Below are positions 1 through 6,042 of a stretch of DNA of 6,042 bases, piece by piece. Origin of the DNA: Massilia sp. UBA2709 (GTDB lineage Bacteria; Pseudomonadota; Gammaproteobacteria; Burkholderiales; Burkholderiaceae_D); contig DEKZ01000433.1 in assembly GCA_002354135.1 (NCBI GenBank), positions 1-6,042 on the forward strand. Reading direction: 5' to 3'. The position numbers were made by a program, and so were the translations under genes. The notes under the pieces were generated by a model that made no database searches, was not told the DNA's origin, and saw only the letters and a list, made by a program, of their open reading frames with translations. Position 1 is the stretch's first letter. The number at the start of each line of letters is the position of its first letter.

Positions 1-64
1 GCGCCTGCGCGTGGACCGCGCCGGCGAGCAGCAGGACTGCGATTCCGGAAAATGGTTTGTTCAC
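1..64 (-). CDS. Start of an exported protein downstream of tagF (partial, runs off the left edge)
   Basis: Only the first 21 codons are visible. The reading begins at a GTG whose last two bases plus the next A form the TGA stop of tagF (a GTGA overlap). A GGAGG Shine-Dalgarno lies 6 bases upstream, inside the tagF end. The peptide reads MNKPFSGIAVLLLAGAVHAQ followed by A: a short basic start, a hydrophobic core at about residues 8 to 16, and a signal peptidase I type site after VHA or AQA. No lipobox cysteine is seen in this stretch, so a soluble periplasmic or outer-membrane protein is more likely than a lipoprotein. The tight coupling to tagF suggests a T6SS accessory role. From memory, Acinetobacter clusters carry an accessory gene called tagN near tagF, which could be its counterpart, but nothing visible establishes the family. 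Confidence 0.75.
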   Translation of the reverse strand, partial: MNKPFSGIAVLLLAGAVHAQA

Positions 65-1029
65 GGTGCGCCTCCGATGAAGGTCTTGAGGAACAGCTCG
101 CGCGCGAGCTTCAGGGGCAGTTGCGGCTGGTCGAGGTAGCTGGCCAGCGCACGCACGTCGACGTCGAGACCGAGCTGCTCGTCGATCCACGCGGTGTCGT
201 TGAAACGCACCTGCTGCTCCACGCCGACCAGCGGATCGATGATGCCGCGCAGGGTCTGGGCGGCGGCGCCGGAAAAGCCGATCACCAGCACCGGATCGCC
301 CTCCTGGCGGGTGAAGAAGAGCGCCAGGTCGAAGCCGATGCGCCGCACGAAGGGCGCCACCAGCTCCAGCCAGAACGCGGCGACGGGCGCGCGCAGGGAT
401 CCTTCTTCGGGCAGCGGCAGCACCAGGCTCTTGTCGACCTGGGTCGGCTTGCTGTGCATGACCGGCTGCAGCAGCAGCCCGAGCGCCAGAATCAGGCGGC
501 TCGCATCAAGGTCGCCGAGCAGGCGCGAGAGCGAACTGACGGTGCCGGTGGCCAGGAAGCCGGCCAGCGCGCTGTCGTACTCGCCGAGCGGAATCGTCGC
601 TTCGCTGATGTCCTGCAGGTGCGCGGACGGGTCGGGCGCCGCCACGACCCGCGGCGCCACCGTCTCCAGGAAGGACCAGAGCGGCGCAAAGGCCAGCGGA
701 CAGCGCGAAACAAAGGCCGGGGGATCCGCCACGTCCAGGGTGCGCATCATCAGGAAGGGAAAGCGCCGGCCTGGCGCGTCGTGGCTGGCGACCAGGTGGC
801 CGGCCACCGCGTGCTTGCGCGCCGGGCCGGCAAAGACGAAGCTCACCGGCGCCATGGCGTCGTAATCGATCTTCCAGCGCGCGCTCGACGGCAGGCGCTG
901 CATCACGGCCGCCAGCCAGTCGTCGAGCATGCCCATCGCCGGGGCATCGTGCGCGACCTTGACGAAGTCGCTGCGCGCCGGGATCTTGCCGAAGTAGCCG
1001 ATCCGGTCCAGCATGGCCGCACGGGTCAT
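61..1029 (-). CDS. tagF: Type VI secretion system-associated protein TagF
   Basis: The gene encodes 322 residues. The N-terminal part matches the TagF family: a GYFGKIPARSDFV block at residues 11 to 23, close to the usual G-F-[FY]-G-K-x-P-x-x-x-D-F-V opening, and a GRRFPF block at 87 to 92. No signal peptide or convincing membrane helix is seen, so the protein should be cytoplasmic. TagF proteins in Pseudomonas aeruginosa and Agrobacterium act as post-translational repressors of T6SS assembly, linked to the Fha scaffold and parallel to the PpkA/PppA phosphorylation switch. The same role here is inferred. The start is the ATG overlapping the tssM stop (ATGA), with GGAGGT 5 bases upstream. The frame stays open further upstream to 1374, but that part lies antisense-free within tssM in another frame and does not resemble TagF. 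After the conserved domain there is a long C-terminal region (about residues 150 to 322) with no motif I recognise, so this is one of the longer TagF forms. The gene sits directly after tssM, a common T6SS arrangement. Confidence 0.93.
   Translation of the reverse strand: MTRAAMLDRIGYFGKIPARSDFVKVAHDAPAMGMLDDWLAAVMQRLPSSARWKIDYDAMAPVSFVFAGPARKHAVAGHLVASHDAPGRRFPFLMMRTLDVADPPAFVSRCPLAFAPLWSFLETVAPRVVAAPDPSAHLQDISEATIPLGEYDSALAGFLATGTVSSLSRLLGDLDASRLILALGLLLQPVMHSKPTQVDKSLVLPLPEEGSLRAPVAAFWLELVAPFVRRIGFDLALFFTRQEGDPVLVIGFSGAAAQTLRGIIDPLVGVEQQVRFNDTAWIDEQLGLDVDVRALASYLDQPQLPLKLARELFLKTFIGGAP
71..75 (-). promoter_or_regulatory. Ribosome binding site for the gene after tagF
   Basis: On the minus strand GGAGG is followed by CGCACC and then GTG, a 6-base spacing. 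The site lies within the last codons of tagF. It is the main support for choosing the GTG start at 64 and for translational coupling. Confidence 0.75.
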
Positions 1030-4000
1030 TGCGCACCTCCGGCCACCGCCATGGCGGGCGTCTCGGCCGGCGTGCCGACGATGGTCACCGGCAGGCGCAG
1101 GCCGCGGAAACCCTGGCTGGTGGCGCCACCGCTTGCGCCGGCTTCGGCGCTGCTGGTGATCTTCAGGTCGACCGCCACCGTCACGCTGCCGGCGCTCCAG
1201 CGCAGTTCGTGGACGCCGCCGTCCTTTTTCTTCTTCGCCGCCGCTTCGATCATGCGCTTCAGGCCGAACTGGCCCGGTTCGTTGAACAGCTCCACGGTAC
1301 GTCCATCGAAGGTGACGGCGGTGATGCGTGCGCCCGAGGTGCCCTGCGGACCCGGATGGACCATGTTGGTCCACACCGGCGGGGTGTTCCGGTAGCGCAG
1401 TTGCTGGCCGTCGATCTCGATCGTGTATTCGGTCGTGCCTGGCGCCGGGGCGGCCAGCAGCTGGAACACCGTCTGCGGCCCCGAGGAGGCGGACGAGGCC
1501 ACGCCATTGCTCGACAAGGGCGCGACCCAGCCGGGGAAGGCCTGCACCGCCTGCGGCGCGAGCGTGATGCCGATATCGGCCCAGGTACGCGGCGAGAGCA
1601 CGTCGCCACGCCGCACCACCAGCGGTCCCATCGACGTATTGACGAACTTGGCGACCGCCCCTTCCGGGCCGAAGACCTGGCCGATCTCGGCGCCGGTCGC
1701 CTCGATCTTGCTGCCGGGCGCGAATGGGTACTTGTCGGCCAGGGTCTTCTGGAAGGGCTCGACCACCTGGGCCTGCCAGGTCTTGTTGATCTCGGACTCG
1801 GACGGCTGCACGATCATCGCGAAGGTCTGGACCAGCGGGCGCACCAGGAGAGGACGCAATGCCGCCTTCTGGGGTTCGGTCATCCCGGTCAGCATCTGCT
1901 CGTCGACGTACTTGAGCGCATCGGCCAGTTCCGAGCCGCTGCCCTCCAGCGTCTGCTGCATGAACTGCTTGGCGCCTGGACCGGGGTCGCCCTGGTTCTT
2001 CAGCTGGTTCAGGCGGGTGCGCAGACGCGACAGCGCGTCCAGGTAGCCGCTCATCAGCGAAGCCTCTTTTTCCTTCGCGCCGACCAGCCGCGCCACGCCG
2101 GCGAATTCGCGCCCGATCGGTCCCATCGCGCCGGCCGCCCCTGGAGCAAGGGGTCCCACCGTGTCGACCAGGACGCGCGCGTCCGAGGGCGCACGGCGCA
2201 GCACGACTTCCTTGAACCAGGCCAGCAGGCCGCGTTCGGTCTTGCCCAGGTTGGCGCGTGCGGCGCCGGGATTATCCCAGGAGGTTTCGTCGTAGATAGT
2301 CTTCAGCAAGCGCGCCAGCGGCGAATTCTGCGGGTCACCCAGGCGGTTCATCGCCTGCACGCTGGCCTCGAAACCCTTCAGGTCGGCCACCGTCACGCCC
2401 TGCACGAACTTGCCCCACTCTTTCGCATACTCGGCCTTGTACATGTCGACCAGGGTTTTCTGAATCTGTTCCGGGCTGCCTTCCAGCGTGAGGTCGTCCT
2501 TGGCGGCGGTCTTCAGGACCCAGTCGGTGCTCTGGGTCTCGCGGTTCGACGCCTCGCGGATCGCGCCCTGCACATACTTGTCCCAGGCGTCGCGGGTGAA
2601 GGCGCCGCTGACCGCATGGCTGCCGGCCAGCAGGCCCTGATCGTGGTCGCCGACGATGCGCGCCACCGTCACCGCCGGGAAGCGGGTGGCGGCGCGGGTC
2701 TTGATGTCGGCATAGACGCGCTCGCGCGCCGGGGTGCCGCGCACCACGCGGCGCAGGTTCTCGCGCACGCCGTCGAGCAGGCCGAGTTTCAGGGTCACCT
2801 GCGGCCAGGCCTGGTCGCCGATCTGCCCCAGGTGGAAGCTCAGGAGGCGCTCGGCGCTGCGGATCATCTGCTCGCGCGGCATGGCGCCGCGGTTGGCTTC
2901 CAGCCAGGTGCGCCAGTAGCGGGTCAGCTGGTCGTTCAGGTGACCCGGCTCGGCGTGGCTCTTATCGCCCAGCATCAGGTAGGTCTTCAGGGCGTTGTAG
3001 GCGTCGGCGACGTTGGTCGGCGACACGTCCTGGTAGGGCTGGCCCGGCCGCGCGGTCGGTGCAGCAGGCGCGTTCGGATCCAGGGCGCCGGCGTTGGCAT
3101 TCACCTCGGTCAGCATGGTTTCCAGCGCGGCGGCGACCGGTTCGACCATCACCGCGCGCACGCCGGCGAAGTATTCGTCGCGCAGCTTGCGTTCGAGTTT
3201 CTCGCCCTGGTAGAGGCCGAAGGACAGCGCCAGCGGCTGGTCCTGCTTGTATTTGTCGAGCTGCTCGATGCGGTCCTGCAGGATGTCGAGGGCTTCCAGG
3301 CGCGACTGCAGGTCGATGCGCTTGTCCTGCATGCGCATCACCTTGTCGAGGTCGGCCTGGACGTTGGCGACGAGCTGCTGGTTGCCCATATAAGACCAGC
3401 TCCAGCCGCCCAGCGCGGCGCCCAGCGCGATCGTGGCGGCAAAGAAGGCGGCGTACTTCAGGCGTGCGCTGGCCGGGTTGGTATAGCGCTTGACCAGCTC
3501 GCGGTCGGCGAAAATGACTTTCCTGAACAGGTCGAGCAGGAAGTAGCCGCCGCCCTCGCCCGCTTCCTCGTTCCCGCCGGCGCGCTCGCGCAGTTCGAGG
3601 TCGAAGCGGCTGGCCACGCGCTTCGAGGCGAGGTCCTGGACCGCGCCTTCCTGCAGGGCGCTGGTGAAGTAAAAGCCGCGGAACACCGGCTTGAACTGGT
3701 AGGTGTTTTCCTCGAACAGGGTCGAGAGGAAGGCCCGCAGCGGAGTCTTGATCGAGGCGAATTCGAGCGGGAAGGTGAAGACGCCGGGGCGCATCTGGGC
3801 GCTGCGGTTGCCGGCCATGTTGGCCAGGCTCAGCTCCTTCAGGCCGTCGTGCAGCTCGTCGAAGTGGGCATCGAAAAAGGCCAGCACGTCCTGCGGCGTG
3901 CTGCGCCGGTTGTAGCGCAGCGTCGCGCCCCAGATGCGGTCGCGCTCGGTGCGCTCGCTGTCGTGGAAGAAGTCGCTGAAGCCGGCGATCAGGTCGGCCT

Positions 4001-4763
4001 TGGTGAAGATCACGTACACCGGCGCATACACGCCCAAGCGCTCGGTCAGTTCCTGGACGCGGGCGCGCAGGCTCTTGGCCAGTTCCATCGTGCTGCTTGC
4101 CGGGCCCGCGGTCAGCTCGGCCACGCTGACGGCGATGATGATGCCGTTGATCGGCGCCCGGCGGCGGTGTTTTTTCAGGAGGTCGAGGAAGCTGAACCAC
4201 TCGGCGCGGTCGCCATCGAGGACCGAATAGCGGCCGGCGGTGTCGAGCAGGATGCCGTCGGTGGTGAAGAACCAGTCGCAGTTGCGGGTGCCGCCCACGC
4301 CTTGCACGGCCTTGCTGCCCGGGATCGGGAAAGTCAGGCCGGAGTGGGCGATGGCGCTGCTCTTGCCGGCGGCCGGATTCCCGATGATCATATACCAGGG
4401 CAACTCGTACAAGGCCTCGGCGCCGCGGGTCAAGCCAAGCTTCGAGGTCTTGATCGTGTTGATCGCCTCGAGCATGTTCTTGCGCAGCACCGCGACCTCG
4501 CTCTTCGGGCCATCGCCCTGCCCGCTCCTCTCGCTGCCGGCCGCGAGGCTGGCGGTCAGGCGTTGGGCGACGCGCTTGCGCCAGAGGCGTCGCAAGCCCC
4601 AATACATGCCCCACAGGGCCAGCAGCGCCAGCGCAGCTATCAGCGACCAGATCAAGCCGAGTTCGAAGGTCTCGGCCCCGAGCAGGAGGAAGCCGAGCAG
4701 TGCGGTGATGCCGATCACGACGAGCACGCGGCTGTCGATGAGGAACTTCCAGAGACGGGCCAT
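1026..4763 (-). CDS. tssM: Type VI secretion system membrane subunit TssM (IcmF)
   Basis: The protein has 1245 residues, in the usual range for TssM. With TssL and TssJ it forms the trans-envelope complex that anchors the T6SS sheath baseplate. Two N-terminal helices (about 13 to 29 and 36 to 56) form a hairpin. A cytoplasmic GTPase-like domain follows, with Walker A GNPAAGKS at 128 to 135, a Walker B-like LLDTAGRY around D174, and TKAD at 254 to 257. The LDLFRKVIFADRELV block (about 410 to 424), typical of IcmF, precedes the third helix (about 438 to 459). The rest is a large periplasmic part: mostly helical, with an Ala/Pro-rich linker near 557 to 578, and a C-terminal beta domain at about 1070 to 1235. 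Some TssM proteins lack a functional Walker A; this one keeps it. The ATG start is bounded by an in-frame TGA ten codons upstream, with no other ATG, GTG or TTG between, so it is secure even though no Shine-Dalgarno is visible. The stop overlaps the tagF start by 4 bases. No frameshift or internal stop is seen. Confidence 0.97.
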   Translation of the reverse strand: MARLWKFLIDSRVLVVIGITALLGFLLLGAETFELGLIWSLIAALALLALWGMYWGLRRLWRKRVAQRLTASLAAGSERSGQGDGPKSEVAVLRKNMLEAINTIKTSKLGLTRGAEALYELPWYMIIGNPAAGKSSAIAHSGLTFPIPGSKAVQGVGGTRNCDWFFTTDGILLDTAGRYSVLDGDRAEWFSFLDLLKKHRRRAPINGIIIAVSVAELTAGPASSTMELAKSLRARVQELTERLGVYAPVYVIFTKADLIAGFSDFFHDSERTERDRIWGATLRYNRRSTPQDVLAFFDAHFDELHDGLKELSLANMAGNRSAQMRPGVFTFPLEFASIKTPLRAFLSTLFEENTYQFKPVFRGFYFTSALQEGAVQDLASKRVASRFDLELRERAGGNEEAGEGGGYFLLDLFRKVIFADRELVKRYTNPASARLKYAAFFAATIALGAALGGWSWSYMGNQQLVANVQADLDKVMRMQDKRIDLQSRLEALDILQDRIEQLDKYKQDQPLALSFGLYQGEKLERKLRDEYFAGVRAVMVEPVAAALETMLTEVNANAGALDPNAPAAPTARPGQPYQDVSPTNVADAYNALKTYLMLGDKSHAEPGHLNDQLTRYWRTWLEANRGAMPREQMIRSAERLLSFHLGQIGDQAWPQVTLKLGLLDGVRENLRRVVRGTPARERVYADIKTRAATRFPAVTVARIVGDHDQGLLAGSHAVSGAFTRDAWDKYVQGAIREASNRETQSTDWVLKTAAKDDLTLEGSPEQIQKTLVDMYKAEYAKEWGKFVQGVTVADLKGFEASVQAMNRLGDPQNSPLARLLKTIYDETSWDNPGAARANLGKTERGLLAWFKEVVLRRAPSDARVLVDTVGPLAPGAAGAMGPIGREFAGVARLVGAKEKEASLMSGYLDALSRLRTRLNQLKNQGDPGPGAKQFMQQTLEGSGSELADALKYVDEQMLTGMTEPQKAALRPLLVRPLVQTFAMIVQPSESEINKTWQAQVVEPFQKTLADKYPFAPGSKIEATGAEIGQVFGPEGAVAKFVNTSMGPLVVRRGDVLSPRTWADIGITLAPQAVQAFPGWVAPLSSNGVASSASSGPQTVFQLLAAPAPGTTEYTIEIDGQQLRYRNTPPVWTNMVHPGPQGTSGARITAVTFDGRTVELFNEPGQFGLKRMIEAAAKKKKDGGVHELRWSAGSVTVAVDLKITSSAEAGASGGATSQGFRGLRLPVTIVGTPAETPAMAVAGGAQ
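1035..1040 (-). promoter_or_regulatory. Ribosome binding site for tagF
   Basis: On the minus strand GGAGGT is followed by GCGCA and then ATG. The site lies inside the last codons of tssM and decides the tagF start at 1029 over the longer upstream open frame. Confidence 0.8.
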
Positions 4764-4864
4764 GGCGGGAGCGTGTTTAAGTTGGGAAATAAGTCAGACA
4801 GGCAATGCTCGCACCATTCCCCCGGCCAAAAGTTGACCCGCCTCAAGTTCAAGGGTCCGCTGTG
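4764..4864 (-). other. Intergenic region between the TagX-like gene and tssM
   Basis: This 101-base gap separates two genes on the same strand. It contains a candidate sigma-54 promoter and a weak hairpin near the end of the upstream gene: GACCC and GGGTC arms with a 13-base loop, followed by AACTTTT, on the minus strand. The hairpin is too poor to call a terminator. The bases just before tssM (ACACGCTCCCGCC) contain no purine-rich ribosome binding site. Confidence 0.6.
4801..4816 (-). promoter_or_regulatory. Candidate sigma-54 (RpoN) -24/-12 promoter for tssM
   Basis: The minus strand reads TGGTGCG, then AGCA, then TTGCC. This fits the degenerate sigma-54 pattern TGGYRYR-N4-TTGC, with the essential GG and GC exactly 10 bases apart; only the base after TTGC departs from the A/T preference. 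Initiation about 12 bases past the GC would fall near 4790, giving a leader of about 27 bases before the tssM ATG. Sigma-54 control of T6SS clusters is established in several proteobacteria. GG-N10-GC alone is common in GC-rich DNA, so the fuller match and the position carry the weight. No enhancer-binding-protein site was identified. Confidence 0.42.
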
Positions 4865-5710
4865 CTAGCGGCGCATCACCCCGCGCAGGCGCAGTTCCGT
4901 ATGGCCCAGGTCCATCATCTTCCAGCGTCCGCCCCAGGTCAGGCCGAGCTGTTCCGCCACCTCGCCATAGAGCTGGTAGCCGCGCATGGCCCAGGGATCT
5001 TTCTCAGAAATCACCAGCTTGCCGTCGCGCCAGAAGGCGCAATCGGCCGCCAGGCCATACTGGTGCCAGCTCTGGAAGGCGCGCGCATTGGTGACGGCGC
5101 CGCCCATCTGGGCCAGCTGGTCCTGGCGCGCCGGACTGCGGTAGCCCTCGAGCAGGGCCATCTCGTAGCCATGTTTTTCCTTCATGATCTTGAATGCCAA
5201 CAGCAGCCGCTGGCTGAAGTCGGGATGCATCAGTCCCCAGTTGCGGCTGGCGTTGACCAGCATCGGCCGCACCAGCACCACTTCCTGGGTCGTGAAGGCC
5301 AGGGGCGGCGGCGCTACCGGCGGCACCAGCTGCTCACCCTGCAGCAGCGCGGCGATCTGGGCGTCCGGCAGCGCCTCGACCGGCTGGTAATCGGGCAGCA
5401 TGTCGGGCGAGCGCATCACCAGCGCCAAGAGCGAGGGAATCGCCACCACCGGCACGCCGATGGCCAGCACGATCCAGTTGCGCCGGGCCAGCTTGAGCGA
5501 CTTCTTGCCCAGGGCTGCAAGACCAAGCCGCAAGGCAGCGGGCTGCGGCAGCCCCTCGCCGCGCCAACCCGATGGCCTGCGCGCCAGCCGCAGGCGGCTG
5601 CGCAGGTTGAAGACGAGCTGGCCCACCATCGCACGTCCGGCCGGGAACAAGGCCAGCCAGATCACGGTGCAAGTGACACAAAAGTAAAGAAGTGCGAGAA
5701 AGATCAGCAT
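4865..5710 (-). CDS. tagX: Membrane-anchored M15-family peptidoglycan peptidase, TagX-like
   Basis: The protein has 281 residues and a C-terminal M15/VanY-type zinc peptidase domain at about 150 to 280. The expected motifs are intact: YRSPARQDQ (R191), SWHQYGLAADCAF supplying zinc ligands H216 and D223, and LGLTWGGRWKMMDLGHTEL supplying H270 with nearby D267 and E272. Two hydrophobic helices precede the domain, at about 2 to 22 and 79 to 99. The segment between them is rich in Arg and Lys (RSRLRLARR, KKSLKLARR), so it should be cytoplasmic, leaving the peptidase in the periplasm. VanY-type enzymes are D,D-carboxypeptidases. TagX of Acinetobacter, which is encoded in its T6SS locus, is an L,D-endopeptidase thought to open peptidoglycan for T6SS assembly. 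The position just upstream of tssM on the same strand favours the TagX role, but specificity cannot be read from the sequence and the gene symbol is by analogy. The ATG at 5710 has a GGGGAAAG stretch just upstream. The TAG stop lies 101 bases before tssM. A general endolysin-like or housekeeping carboxypeptidase is the alternative. Confidence 0.82.
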   Translation of the reverse strand: MLIFLALLYFCVTCTVIWLALFPAGRAMVGQLVFNLRSRLRLARRPSGWRGEGLPQPAALRLGLAALGKKSLKLARRNWIVLAIGVPVVAIPSLLALVMRSPDMLPDYQPVEALPDAQIAALLQGEQLVPPVAPPPLAFTTQEVVLVRPMLVNASRNWGLMHPDFSQRLLLAFKIMKEKHGYEMALLEGYRSPARQDQLAQMGGAVTNARAFQSWHQYGLAADCAFWRDGKLVISEKDPWAMRGYQLYGEVAEQLGLTWGGRWKMMDLGHTELRLRGVMRR

Positions 5711-5725
5711 GGCTTTCCCCAGATT

Positions 5726-5746
5726 GTTTCTAATCGGATTGAAAAC
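5726..5746. repeat. Hyphenated palindrome, possible operator
   Basis: The arms GTTT and AAAC (outer) and AATC and GATT (inner) are symmetric about base 5736, with 8 of 10 pairs matching. A further AGATTG at 5721 and CAATCT at 5748 bracket it, offset by one base from the same centre. The position between two divergent starts suits a transcription factor site, but the regulator is unknown and an A/T-rich stretch can yield such symmetry by chance. Confidence 0.35.
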
Positions 5747-5754
5747 GCAATCTT

Positions 5755-5759
5755 AGGAG
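5755..5759 (+). promoter_or_regulatory. Ribosome binding site for the divergent membrane-protein gene
   Basis: AGGAG is followed by TAATGCC and then GTG at 5767, a 7-base spacing. The in-frame ATG at 5815 has no purine-rich site upstream. The ATG at 5762 is out of frame and hits a stop after 17 codons. This site therefore favours the GTG start. Confidence 0.65.
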
Positions 5760-5766
5760 TAATGCC

Positions 5767-6042
5767 GTGCGCCCTACAGATGAAAATCAAGCAGCCTCGA
5801 CACGACCGAACCTGATGTCGTCGCGCCGCACCGCCGGCGAGGAAAACATCCTTGCCATGCTCGAGCGCGACTCGGCCCGGCGCGTGGGCGGACGCATCTC
5901 CAGCCCGCGCCTGGCCTGGTACTGCGCGGCGGCCGCGTTCTCCGGCATCCTGGTCGGCGTCGTCGCCTGGCTTGCCTACGACAACCACACCACCGCCACG
6001 GCCATGCAGGTCGAGGCCGAGCGCGTCGCCGACAATCCGGCG
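5767..6042 (+). CDS. Single-pass membrane protein of unknown function (partial, runs off the right edge)
   Basis: The reading frame is open from the GTG at 5767 to the window end, giving 92 codons. Visible are a polar N-terminal segment of about 48 residues (containing SSRRTAGEENILAMLERD), one hydrophobic helix at about 49 to 71 (WYCAAAAFSGILVGVVAWLA) and the start of a polar region (YDNHTTATAMQVEAERVADN). Arg residues before the helix and few positive charges after it suggest N-terminus inside and C-terminus in the periplasm. This layout is shared by many unrelated envelope proteins, and I do not recognise the family. The in-frame ATG at 5815 is an alternative start giving 76 visible residues, but only the GTG has a ribosome binding site. 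Divergent orientation to the TagX-like gene means it need not belong to the T6SS locus and may mark its boundary. Confidence 0.7.
   Translation, partial: MRPTDENQAASTRPNLMSSRRTAGEENILAMLERDSARRVGGRISSPRLAWYCAAAAFSGILVGVVAWLAYDNHTTATAMQVEAERVADNPA

Larger units (their letters stand above)
5711..5766. promoter_or_regulatory. Divergent intergenic region
   Basis: This 56-base region lies between the TagX-like gene (leftward) and the rightward membrane-protein gene. Its middle is clearly richer in A and T than the coding DNA on either side, as expected for a control region. I could not assign a convincing sigma-70 -10/-35 pair in either direction. The promoter of the rightward gene may lie inside the start of the TagX-like gene. 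Confidence 0.45.

Noticed and set aside
1030..1374. N-terminal extension of tagF to an upstream ATG
   Set aside because: The extension overlaps the conserved C-terminal domain of tssM in another frame and has Arg/Gly-rich noise-like sequence. The ATG at 1029 has a strong ribosome binding site and places the conserved TagF motif near the N-terminus.
52..1395. A 447-codon plus-strand open frame opposite tagF
   Set aside because: It is antisense to tagF, has no recognisable motif and shows typical shadow composition.
2962..4614. A 550-codon minus-strand open frame within tssM
   Set aside because: It is a frame-shifted reading of tssM, highly enriched in Arg, Gly, Pro and Ala, with no domain. 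tssM itself continues unbroken through the region.
4831..4860. Possible transcription terminator after the TagX-like gene
   Set aside because: The stem is only 5 base pairs with a 13-base loop and is followed by AACTTTT, not a continuous T run. It is too weak to call.
1029..4868. A 1279-codon open frame on the plus strand, opposite tssM
   Set aside because: It is the antisense shadow of tssM. In GC-rich DNA with strong third-position bias the reverse frame rarely meets stops. The translation is rich in Arg, His, Gln and Gly and shows no recognisable domain, while the minus strand encodes a clear, full-length TssM.
5724..5753. Sigma-70 promoter for the rightward gene (TTGTTT, 18-base gap, CAATCT)
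   Set aside because: The -10 candidate matches only two of six consensus bases and would put the start of transcription on or past the ribosome binding site.
4805..5815. A 336-codon open frame on the plus strand, opposite the TagX-like gene
   Set aside because: The minus-strand protein carries intact M15 peptidase motifs and membrane helices. The plus-strand frame has shadow-like composition and no motif.

Overview
The window is a high-GC stretch (roughly two thirds G+C by eye) from a Gram-negative bacterium. It holds part of a type VI secretion system (T6SS) locus. Codon bias, gene content and leader style suggest a betaproteobacterium, possibly of the Oxalobacteraceae or Burkholderiales. 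That placement is inference, because no rRNA or other taxonomic marker is present.

Most of the window is transcribed leftward on the minus strand. In transcription order it carries: (1) a membrane-anchored M15-type (VanY-like) peptidoglycan peptidase resembling the T6SS-associated L,D-endopeptidase TagX (5710 to 4865); (2) a 101-base gap with a good match to a sigma-54 -24/-12 promoter; (3) tssM/icmF, the large inner-membrane subunit of the T6SS membrane complex, with an intact Walker A (4763 to 1026); (4) tagF, a T6SS accessory and regulatory protein (1029 to 61); and (5) the first 21 codons of an exported protein that runs off the left edge (64 to 1). The tssM/tagF and tagF/next-gene junctions are both 4-base stop/start overlaps preceded by strong GGAGG Shine-Dalgarno sequences, so the three are very likely translated from one mRNA.

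On the right, a divergent plus-strand gene starts at a GTG at 5767, 56 bases from the peptidase start. It encodes a single-pass membrane protein of unknown function cut by the window edge. The short divergent region is less GC-rich than its surroundings and contains a 21-base hyphenated palindrome.

Working model: the TagX-like enzyme cuts peptidoglycan cross-links locally so that the TssM-containing complex can span the cell wall, while TagF holds the apparatus inactive until it is signalled to fire. The other core genes (tssJ, K, L, A-C, E-G, clpV, hcp, vgrG) are not in the window. I see no tRNA, rRNA, CRISPR array, insertion sequence or phage feature. The individual families are all known. 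The less ordinary points are the two-helix architecture of the peptidase, the candidate sigma-54 promoter directly in front of tssM, and the unidentified flanking membrane protein.
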